Assembly (NCBI GenBank): GCA_963920705.1
Contig: OY987230.1
Span: 4,650,001 to 4,714,000, forward strand
From: Odiellus spinosus
Lineage: Eukaryota; Arthropoda; Arachnida; Opiliones; Phalangiidae
DNA length: 64,000 nt
Direction: 5' to 3'
The translations under genes and the position numbers were made by a program. Positions 31,427 to 43,400 of the stretch are shown here, in pieces (the stretch's first letter is position 1; each line of letters starts with the position of its first letter). Under the pieces are notes generated by a model that was given only the letters and a program-made list of their open reading frames with translations, did not search any database and was not told the origin of the DNA.

Positions 31427-34400
31427 GTAAGTATTGGGTAATATATTGTTAGATAATTTTTGGACGTTTATGAACATTTAAGGGGGAAGTGAGCGGTTAA
31501 TTCTGAAATCCTGGTGATTTTGTGAACTTGTTACGGAAAAACTAAAGCCCGTAAAAATAAACGGTAAACACTATTCAAAAATAGAATAATTGAACTATTT
31601 GATGAACTATTATTTAACCAAAATTCTAAACGGAAATTAAAATACTAATAGTTAAAGGTTTGACTCTTATTGTCGTTGTTACGCGATAACTCTTGGTCCG
31701 ATTTCCATCGTTTGGATTTTAATTAATAGCGACGCGAATGAAGTACGTAATGAATGTTTATAAAAGATGACGGACTAGTTGAACTATTTTATAATTAGAA
31801 GAAAGCGGATTTTTCGGTAGTTACGAGGAAAAGTCAAAGATGTCGTTACCTATCGAAAATCGCGATTTCGCGAAATCGACGTCCTGTTTGTGATACGGGC
31901 AACGGAAAAAAGAAATAATTCGGCCGTTTTTAGGTTTATTGACGTCATCTCGCGTGTTTTTTACTCCCTATCTTCCACTTTATATTTGTTTAGCGAATAA
32001 AAAATGAAATTAAAATATTTTTTAAGAGACCAATTTCAACGCCATCTAGGATTTTTTTTTTCTCAAAACACAAAACCTTTTACTTCCCCCTTAAAAACAT
32101 TTTAAGCTACAAATATTAAACAAATATAACTTGATTATAGTACTTGAAGCAGCTCAAATTGTTGAAATTCTCAATAAAAAACCAGCGTTTCTTTCCGGTG
32201 GATTGGACAAAAACGGTACTCCTATTATATCAGTCGTCAGCCATGAAAATATTTCGAAAGAAGATCTACGCGATCTCTTTTCGTACCTAGGCTCCGTATC
32301 CAAGTAAGCCCAAGTTCTGACTTTTTTTTTGTTGATTCAACGATTTTGAATACGCAGAGTATTCATAATTCCAAAGGTTTGGGTCCGCTTGCGCAGTTTC
32401 CCATTTGCGCAGATTCACATTTTGCGCAGTTTCCCATTTGCGCAGATTCACATTTTGCGCAGTTTCCCATTTGCGCAGATTCACATTTTACGCAACTTCA
32501 CAATTGCGCAGTTTAACGTTTGTGCATTTGTCATTGGAACTGTTTCTGTTTGCGCCGAATCCCATTGGAACGAAGGCAATCCCACCGACCGAACACGCGG
32601 GTTTTGGATTCTGTCTTTTAATTGAGACTGTAAACTTGATCATGTTCCATTGAATTGATTCGAAATCAGTCGAATTCCATCGACTGATATCCAATTCGAG
32701 TATTCGACCAAAAACTGCACTTTGGCGGGTTTTGGATTCGCTCCAATCTGATTCGAAATTTTGCTTAATTAGCCACGATGTAATTTAAAACAAGTTGGGA
32801 AACCAAAAATTACCTACCCAACGACGCTAACCTAACCCTATTTTAAATTAAAAATAATAGAAATGTGTATATGTTCGTAGGTAAATGAAGAGGAAGAGTA
32901 CAGTTCATTTTATTCACCCTTTTGTATTTGCCGTCTATGTTATAGGGTATAAATATTTCGTTACCCCTCAAGTTATCAGAGAATCAAAAATCATCGAAAG
33001 ACTTAATCATTATATTACGCTTTAAGTCGTAGGCTCAGGAATACAAACAAAATATGTTTATTTTCAATGTAAATATGGGGAATACAAAGATATTAGCAAT
33101 CAATTACTTTACAGACTATCTTTACAATCCCAACATTTCTCACTTAAGTCAGTATAGCTCTCTTTCGTCTCGCCTCGTCTCCTGGTCTGCCAACGAAGTT
33201 CACTGTACACGGCTGCTTTTGATTATGAAATTAATCGAAAATGTTTCTTGATTTTATAGTGGAGAAAACTAAAGCCTATTTTTGTTTTTCCAACATCAGA
33301 TGTCCATCAACATATACTAGTATTATTACCTTCCAAGGTATATAGTAGATTATGCAGTTCGTACCCATTAATTTAGAATATCCAAGTGTCCGAAAACTTT
33401 CATCCAATTTCAAAAACCACTGCCGCCCACTCTGTGGTAATCCATACAGAAATTTACGAAATTTGTAACAATACTCTGTTGCGTTGGCTGTATTAAACCC
33501 CTTTATTTGTTTCATGAAAATGTCTCGGTCGATACCACCAAAAAAATAGGCATTTTTCACGTATAGGTGCCAATGGACCCAACCTATACTTGTTACAAAA
33601 ATCGCTATGAGTAATCGAATCAAACTGAAATTTACGACTGGAACAAATGTATGTTCGTAATCGATACCCTTTACCTGGTTGAATCCCTGCGCCATTAATC
33701 GAGCTCTGTAACGGATGATCTTTCCATCATTATCTTTCTTGAGTGTATATACCCATTTGCATCCGACGATTTTTCCCTCGGTTGGTTTCGGTACTATTTG
33801 CATGACCTTACGCTGTGTTAGTGTCGCAGCCTCGTCTTCCATTGCTCTAGATCATTCATCTTTTTCAGCAGAATTCATTGCTTCCTGATAGTTTTTCGGT
33901 AAAGCAACTTCTGCCACGTGGACCTCAAAAACGTCGTGAATGTCGCTCGGTGTGATTCCTGATATTAAACTTTCTGTTCTATTCTTTGAGAAATTAAATA
34001 AGGCCGGATTATATTCTAAATTCTTTTCTTCATGGTATCGTTTGGCATCTGGTTCTGATCGGATTTTATTTCCCTCATTATCACAATAATAAATGTCCAC
34101 CTGTCCTTGGCTGGCTCCCTTCTTTCTTGTTTTTCTTCCCTTCTCCAGCCATCACCGGTTTTATGTTCGCTTTCTTTTGTTTTTGTTTCGTGTGAGACAT
34201 TTGTGTTTGTCAAAAGGATATCATTAATTTCGTTGCCATTCTCAGAACCGACCCCTTGTTTATCTTAATTTGCTGGCAGATATTGATTGATATCTTCCAA
34301 ACACATACTTCGACAATTGGCTTAATAAGATCATGTGGTCATTTTTTGGTTGCTGCAAGACTCAGGAAGTACATGTAAACACCTTTTTCTCACTGATATA

Positions 34401-37400
34401 AGTCTTTTGCCAAATTGTTATACGAAAGGCTTCTCACACGCTTATAAACTATCTTTTCTCCAGATAGGGCCAGTCTATTAATGAATTGTATTTAAATTGG
34501 TAATTAAATTGTACACACCGTTGGGATATTTATCTATGATCAGAAATACAGGGATTAATTCCCGTAGTGCATGCGGCTTATATTTAAAGCGGAACATGAG
34601 ATTTTCAGCAAGTGAGCAACTATTATGGTTTACCAAAAGCTCCGGAATTTACAAGAATTGTTCAAAGTGACCACCATCGACGTTTATGTATACCTGCGAA
34701 CGTCATTTACACATTTCTTAAAGGTACTGGACATCACGAACTTCAGTGCGGTAAATAAAGTCTTTGAGATGTCCTAAAAAAGAAAACAAAATCCCACGGA
34801 TTTAAGTCCGCGATCTGGTTGGCCACGCAACAGTTCCGCCTCGGCCTACATATCCTCAAGGAACGTGGCATCAAGATGGGCTCTAACTCGAAGACTAAAA
34901 TGTGGTGAAGCTACGTCTTGTGTGCAATCTTTAAGGGTATGTCGTCGAGTAGTTCTGGTAAATCGTTTTCCTGAATGTTCATGTAAGCCTTTCCATTTTG
35001 CCTGGGTTGTAGAAAGACGGATTCAAATTATTTCCGACCATTCCGCAACACACGTTTAAATTGTACTTTATTTGACCTTACGCTAGTAACGTGGGGGTGT
35101 GCCTCCACTCATGATGGTTGTGCAATTGAGTATTCAACCGAGCCTGAAACCATTGACAATATTCAGGAAAGTGCACTTGATACAGCCGCCGAGATTCCTA
35201 TGCATTTTCCTGAGTCCATACATGAGATGCATGTCAGAATACTCGGAATTTTTGAAGTACACCATACTTTAAGTTAAGTTATTCTAAAAGTGCGATTTAT
35301 TTGTACAGCACGTTTATGTAAATACTAAAATTCTTAATAGCAACAATTTTTTTATCTAAGTTAAAACTTTAAAAAAGATGGGTCTCATGGGTAAACCATT
35401 TTGATAACTTTATTAAACATCGGCTTCTACTTATCAGAAGGCGATTAAACCCTCCTCTTTCTACAATGATTTTTTTTAGTTTCGAAACTCATAAATTTTG
35501 ATTTTTAAGCAAGTTGTTATTTGTAATGTTAGTGCGAATGGTGATGAAGAAAGTAGCGATCGCCAAAGGTGCGAGCGTGGGCGTGAGTGAGATCAAATTC
35601 AAATTAAATTTATTAGTCTTTTAAAGTTAATTACATTATGGGGTTCAAGTCATCTAGCGACTTATTACCCCTATATATAAATAAGTTAAAATTCAGTTTT
35701 AAATTTAAATTTTTGCAAAATGCAGTAACACAAAAAATAATAATATAAAAACTACTAACTATGAAAAAATAACATTACCAAAGTAAAAAAATTAAAAGAA
35801 AATCCATTCAAGCTGGCCTATGAATAGTTTCCATTTAAGACCAGAATCTTTAATGTATTTTTGACTTTTTGATCTCAGCGGTACGATTTCGTAATCGACG
35901 ACTAAGCTTTAGAATTTAACTGCTTTTCCTTCAGTGCAGTAATTTATCCCTGATGGTAATTTCAACCATATTAAATTCGATCAAATTAGATTCTATTAAA
36001 TTTCAGCGTTCGATCATTTAGTACCCCTGGTTAAATGAAGTCCCGTAGAAACGTTTTATACCAAACTTGGTTTATACACCTCGAGTGGTCAAGCTGGATT
36101 TACATCGACCGGCGTTTGTTTAAGAGGAACGTTATTAATACCAAAAAAGGGGGGAAGCCGGCGGATGTTCAGAGCTTGATTGCATCATAAATATAATAAC
36201 TAAACATATAAATGACAATAAATCTCTTTCCGATGAAAACCTAGTTCAGTTCATCTGTTTTTGCAAAAGTCCCCGCAGTGCAATCCCTGGCCCATCAAAT
36301 TCAAATTTATTTGTCTCATGGATTTTGTTATCACGATTTATCCCGGGCATATTCCGTTAAATGAAAAAAATGTTTCCGACACAATTGGTGAAAATATTAG
36401 TGTTTAATTATTGCAATAAGCGTGATCCCTTCAAAAAGCATTTAAAACCATTTCAAAATTAGGCCGAACATCCAGTCAGAATTTCACATTCGTGGAAACT
36501 AATGCAGCGGGAAGCAGGACAATGCAATGGCCCTTACGCTACACTGCAGTGCCATGTCAGCAAGGCCCGCTTGTATCTTAAAGGAATGTAATTAAAGACA
36601 TAAACTCGGGGACCCGCACCAAGTTGCCCAGTTCATCGTCATAACCGCCGTGGAGAGCCAAGTGGATCCTGCAAGGCTTTGCCAGGGCCTCGCCGATTGC
36701 CCAATCAAGGCTCCTCACCATGACAAGGTGATAACCCACGGGAGGCGGAGAGGTGGAGGCAGTCGCCAGTCGTGAAGCAGCGCGCAGGGACTGCGGATAG
36801 TGTAACAAGAATGATTAAATGAGTTAGGTTTTTGGCAGCCTGAAGCGAACACCAATCGAGCTTGGTTACATTGAGAGGGGCTATATTTGTTATCCATATT
36901 TTAATTGCCTTCTTTGATGTTATTTTCAGCCCTTCCAAAGTTTTTGTACTATCCCTTTAAAAAGTTGAACTTAAAGGAGGTTGGTATGAATTTTGATTTA
37001 GTCGTAATTATATAGAAACAAATTAGAATGTAGGCGAACTTTAATACGCCTAGTCCTATCTTCCTTCCCACTGATGATCGTCACGCCCTAGAAAAATTAA
37101 AGTCGCCGATGGAGAGATAGAGTGCCAGCGAGTAAATTCCCGGGAACCTTTAACACGCGCGGGGTCGCTATATATCTCGTGACTTAGAGCCATTATCGAT
37201 GATGAAACGTAGCTATTTTCAGATTATCCCTTAAGAGTTTTAGGGTGTGGACCCTAGGCTTTAGTGCTAAGATTTTCTCTACACGATGGTAGACGAGGCC
37301 AGCCCAATGTTTTTCCTTGATCCACCTTTTCGGGACAGGAGTTTTAAAAATATTCTTTCTACTTCCGCATTAGTTTACAAAATGAACAATATCTGAGGCG

Positions 37401-40400
37401 GATTTATACGCAATGTTATTTCTTATAACAAATATTGTAGTTGGTGTAAACTTCTCTAAACATAAATATAGTCTCTGCCTGTGCTGTGGCTTTATAAAGT
37501 TTGTCTGAAGGTTTTTTTCGCAACATTGTACACCTGTCTTTTACTCCTTGGATGTAACATCTTGAGAACTTGGGAAAAGAGGGCTTACCATGCAGAATAA
37601 TAAGTTTTTAAAAAGCTTAAGTTGTATACCAAACCCTTTTATTCAATGGTGCATTAGGCCTGTATATTTTTTTATATTTGTCAATTATGACCAATCAAAA
37701 GAAAGATAATAAAGTTGTCCTAGCTCACGCGTTGTGAAAAATATTTTGTATTTGGATAATAAACTGTTTACATTTTATTCCTCACCTTATCGCTTAAGAC
37801 GCAATGCTGTTAGGGCTTTGGCTTTAAAATACCATGACTTAGAGTATAAGAATGCGGTAATACATATTCTGTATATTAGAATATAGACGCTTCTAAGGAG
37901 CCCATTCCTAATGTTTCCCTATCCCGTCTTGTTCCTGAACACTGCCTTCTGTAATACTAGGCCACGAAATGCCAACTACAACTTTTTTTTCTTGACATTT
38001 TTAATTTGCAATTTGTCCGAGATAGATGTCACTTTCCTGATGTATGAATAGCCAATCGCGAGTCTCGCGTCGCCAAGAGCCAATTAGATAAGGCTCTATC
38101 GAAGTAAGATCGTAGAACTCCTAGCGACATCTAGGTGATAACGTAGAGATCTTGATTTAAATTTACGATTTGATTTAGAACTTGCTTTTAATGTAAATAT
38201 TTAAATATCACTGTTTAATTATTTAAAATAAATCCTGATAAATTTATTCTCCATTATTAACCGAAAATTCGTATGTATTTTTTAATTTTCGGCCTACATT
38301 TGAATTTCCCGCTTTTTTTTAACCTCAAGAAAGCGATATTTTGAAATGGGTAACGCCACCCCTTGCTTTTCCTACGGATAGGCATAGTATTAAAGAAGGC
38401 AGTGTCCTGAAGTAAAGAACTATTTTTACAGAACTAGTCGGACTGACAAGTTAGGTGATGTGAACGCATCACTAGGCTGAAAAATCAGACTGACTAGTCG
38501 GATTTTTAGATAATAAAGTTTGAAAGTCTGAACTCGCATTTACCCGGCCTGAACTAATGTATAATATCGTCTGTTTACGTTTGTTCCTCGACTTTAAATA
38601 AGGTGGAAAATGTAAACAGGTATTTACACCTATATAATGGCTCTTAATTTTCTCACTTTTGAAAATCTTCCCAGGTCTTCTCTCTAGATTTTGACTATAG
38701 ATATTAATTTCTCCACTCGCTTTTGTTGTCTTATAGCGAAGAACTAAGGTCAAAGGGCTTGACTATAGTGGTGGACAAGAAATCTCATCCCCTCGAAGAC
38801 ACGAAGGTGGTCATTGATGCTCTTCAGGTAATTTAAACTTCAATCTATATTTCGATAAAAAAAATAGCCCTATACCGAAATAGAACTATCAATAAATAAT
38901 TAAACAAAAATGAGGTCGCTTAGCACCCTTAAAAAAGGGTTCAGGTCAAATTTGCGAAGGGATAGAATATAATTGTTATGTAAAAAGCAATTAAATATTT
39001 TGAAAATTATTGTTTATTATGATTAAATATTTTCCAATAAACGGATAAAGTCAACGTTGAAAAAAAAATTGTTCAAATAAATTTAAATTGTTAAATTTTT
39101 ATATTTTAAATAAATAACTTTAATAAAATGTACAATATTTTACATTGGTATTATATAAGACAAAACTTCATGAATCTGTTTCTGCTTCTAAACATTTAAG
39201 GGAAACAGAAATAAAAATGGAACAGCTTTTGAATTTATTTTCGGAATCACCATGCCAAAAAACGTATTTGAGGAGTTTTTTCACAATTTTAGACAAGTTT
39301 TTAAATTAATTTCTCAAGTTTTGGTAAAGTGTAAATAAAAGAAAATATAAAATCGGGCCAATCATATTATTTTACTTTTCAACAGCGCTTGTAATGTTCC
39401 AAAATTAAAAGAATAGGCTGGCGTTTTGATAGTCACCAAACGCCGCCTGTTCTTTTAATGTTAGGATATTACAAACGCTGTTGAAGGCTGAAAAAATATG
39501 ACTGGACCGAATTTATACTTACACACATTCAAACTTTATAAATTAATTTAAACACCAAAAACGTGTCTAAAATTCGTGAAAGATTCCTCAAATATGTTTT
39601 TTGGCATCATGATACCAAAAATAAAGGGTTTAGCCGGATAAGATAATGAAAATTGCCTTTGAGCGACTCGAGACGAAAAAAATAGTCCCATAATCAGCAT
39701 ATGGTGGTTATGTGTAAATTTCCAGCTCAAAAGTGCGCCCAAATCCCCCCCCCCCCCAAAAAAAAATATATTGGGTTTTTTCGTTTTTTTGTCGATATCT
39801 TGGCCAAATTATCACTAAATATAATGTAATTTTTTTAATTAAAGGTCTCTCGAAGCCTTGAGGTTATTGTGCAAGAATACCATAGGTTGATACCGAAATG
39901 GTATTTGGTTGGATAATGACTTAAAAAAAAATATTATGTAAAAATATCTTTTTAAATTTATTTTTAACACGTAATATAATTCAAATGTTGATATATAAAT
40001 ATAAATAGCCTACAAAATGAGCATTTTAGAGTTGCCAATAAGCATGATATAAATTGTTCCACCGATTTTAAAAATTTTAAAAATTCAGGGGTCAACTTTG
40101 ACCCAAAATACACATTATATATAAGAAAATGCGTTTATACGAAAACACCCTTTTGGAAGTGCGCAAATGAGAACTGCTCTTTTGGCAACCGCGCTTTTGG
40201 GAAACTACCCTTTTGGCAAAACTGCGCTTTTGAGAAACCGCTCTTATGGGAGTGCGCAAATGGGAACTGCTCTTTTGCCAACTGCGCTTATGGCTACATA
40301 CCGTTAAGATGGAATCAAAACGGCCGATTGGTTTCAAATTAATTTGTCACATGCGGAGTTGGCATATAAGTGGTAGTGAACTGATCAATCTTTGCCAATT

Positions 40401-43400
40401 TGGTTACGTTTACTACACCTTAAGTGGTTCCTTGTGACATGGTGACACTCACGACCCTCTGGTATGGTAATCCCTTTCTTGAAAATAATGAAAATATATT
40501 TTTTTAAATAGGCTTCGACGATATCACCACGTGTAAGAACTGTTTTAATCCTACGCAAAGATGGATTTAAGGAGAAACAAAAAGTCAACGAGCTCAAGAA
40601 ATATAACAGCCAGTGCGAATTTCCCGTGAGTTTCAAAAGAAGCAAGCGATTTTTTTATATATTTCTTATCGTTTAAATAGCCCTATAATCCATAAAAGTA
40701 AAAACATTTTCATTATGATGTAAATCATTTTTAAACTAACTTGTAAAGTAGGCTTAACAGTTAATAGAGAACGATGGGAGTTTGTTATCTCGTCGTAAAC
40801 GAACTCAAACGCCTTTTTAAGGGTATATGCTCTTTCGACCGAATTCCCATATGAACGAAATCCCATTCGGCCGAATAGCTGCAATTTCTAGCCCATTGGG
40901 CTGGGAAAAAGGTTTCTTCCCATTCGACCGAATGGGCTAATAAATTCAAAAATTTAATTCAATCGAATAGAAGCATACGCATAATTATATATGTAATACG
41001 TTGAATGGAACTTTTGTTAAGCTAGGTTCTTCGTACGTAAACGGTAGTAAAAAAAGTACAATAATGCAGTTTTAAATAATATTTATTTGAAAGGTTAGGT
41101 TAGGTTAGGTTAGGTTATACCTTGGAAATACCCCAAAAATTTCAAAAACCGCCAAAGCGCGGGTTTTTCGGTCGAATGGGATTGGGTTCGGTCGAATGGG
41201 AATTCGGTCGAAAGGACCCAAAGCTTTTTAAGAGGGGACTGGGAAGGTGCATGGGCAAGACACCACGACACCGTGATAATTTTGACCTTTTGGGTTGCAG
41301 TCTACATCAAGGGCCGGTGTTTAAACTATTATATAAAAGATATCAAAACTGATATATTGAATATATTTTAAAGGTAAGAAATGGGTAATCACAAACAATT
41401 TGTTTTGTTCCCACTATGTTTTACAATTTGAGTTGTATGCGGTCGATGATGGTTTTAACAAATTAATACTCTGGGTAAATCTTTCCCAAATCGCCCAGTG
41501 GCTCCCACGGCACCGATTTCGATTTTGTTTAAACTTTAACCACTTGAAATATAAACCTTTTGATTGCGAAAGCCAAGTTTTTAGCTCGAAAAATTTAGTA
41601 TTTTGAAAGATACAATTTTTTGAAAAAAACCTTGTAGAGAGTCGACTAGTTTTAACTCCAAAATTGTGGCGACTTTGAGCGAAGATATCTAAAGATGGGT
41701 TAAAGTGACACACTCCCAATTTTTTCTCTATTTTATATTAGTGGTAGAGACCACTATGCGCCTGCGCAAACGTTTGAAAATTGTTCCCTTTATTTTATAA
41801 AATTTGATAAAGGTGTCGTAAAATCTCGCAAAACAGGTGAATAAAGTATCTTCAACAGTCTCTCAACCATCGAAAAAACATTCTGGCTTGGGAAAAAACT
41901 ACTCTTATAGGGTAAAATGTTATAGCGGAACATATATATATAGGAACGTTTTCGATTTATGGGTACTGCATAAATTTGATTATGGCTCTCCAATGATAGG
42001 CTCTTGCCCCTTAGATTGTAAGATTTAAGTTGCTACATTTTACCCCTATAACCCCCGTTTTTACGCCACTGATGAGAAATTTAAAAGGGGACGATGAAGG
42101 TTCTGGTGCCGTAGGCATGAAAAATTTAGTCGCAATAGACTTATTTCAATTTCTTGTTATGTTACTTAAATTAGTTGGATAAAATAGTTTTGATTTGAAA
42201 CATATTTTGATTACTATGTTATCTTTTTTACTTCTCCGAATGAACTGTATTCAAGATGACGTAAAAACTTGTTATTTACACATTTCATTAGGGGACTTCA
42301 GCGATTACCACATATGCGATAGATGTCACCAGTAGTGTTTTTGGACTGAAGTACTCAGATACTTGTCAAAAAATGTACTCGCTCTACCTTTAGGGACCTA
42401 AAAATCGGCATTAATTATTTAGGCGGAGAAAGCTGTCACCGCATATATTATGTCACAACATGTATACGTAGTACTATGATGAATTCACTTACAATGCTGG
42501 ATTACTTATGATATCAAGTAATGTCTGGTAACAAGTTCTTACTCATGTTACAAAATTATTTGAAAAATAATGGGTAAATCGTCTAATTGGGCTACATCTT
42601 CGCTAACTAGGCACAATTTAGATTGATACCAGTTTCCATGCACGCTCCTCGGGGCGTCGATAGCCAACGTACCAAATGAGACTGCTAACGTGAGCACAAG
42701 TACCCACAGTTAAGGCACCTCCGTTACAATTACCACTCGCGTCTAATCCAATTCCACGTGGTACGTATCGAATAAGGGCTTGATCAACAGCCACGCAAGA
42801 GGTCAGGTTTTCACCTACCACAATTCAACGTTAAACGACCCGGTTTTTTCAACTGTTAAGGCGACGTAGAATTCGGCGCGTGTGCATTTTAAATCACTCA
42901 AAACAATACTTCGAACGTCTTCCTCGCTAAGAACCGGAAAGTCTTCAGGTTAATGTAGTCCAGTTTCTGTCATTGAGGTTTACGCAAGATTCCTTGAAAT
43001 TCGACAAGTTCTTTAAGGGGATGTGAGATTGTTTTCTCCGACAATACTAAAACTTTTAAGAAGACTAAGTCGAAGCTAGAGAGACTTTGGACGAACCTTT
43101 GGACCCCAGAATTAAGAAATTACCTAACTTGCAATAAAATAATCTGGAAATTCAATGTGGAACGCGCTCCTTGGTTGGGAGGTTTCTTCGAAAGGCTCGT
43201 TAGAACGGTTAAAGATTGTTTGAAGAAGTCCCTTGGCCGAGCATTACTCAATCATGAGGAGATAGAAACGACATTGATCGAGATAGAAGCTGTGGTTAAT
43301 TCACGCCCATAACTTATTTGATAAAGATGAACCTATGCCATTAACCCCAAATATGTTTCTGATTGGCCAGAGACCCAACACTTTACCACCGAAGTATAAA

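Larger units (their letters stand above)
32304..38736 (+). other. GEF intron 2 (6.4 kb)
   Basis: Contains a minisatellite (32389-32530), a copia remnant with a possible LTR (32786-34260), a mariner-like fragment (34630-35070), a stretch resembling the 5' part of a non-LTR element (36600-36900) and the second CACTGCC MITE (37940-38404). 35075-36570 and 36905-37930 are AT-rich with nothing I can name. Confidence 0.75.
38828..40511 (+). other. GEF intron 3 (1.7 kb)
   Basis: AT-rich, containing the foldback at 39235-39625, a C run at 39747-39756, and a GCGCAG-type minisatellite at 40130-40300. No nested gene seen. Confidence 0.7.

Noticed and set aside
40512..40571. Reading exon 4 as GFDDITTCKNCFNP, a zinc-finger-like frame
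   Set aside because: This frame stops after about 20 codons; shifting the exon start by one base gives an open frame that matches the Sec14 domain and both neighbouring phases.
41093..41117. True chromosome end
   Set aside because: Only five units, within an intron of a gene that continues on both sides.
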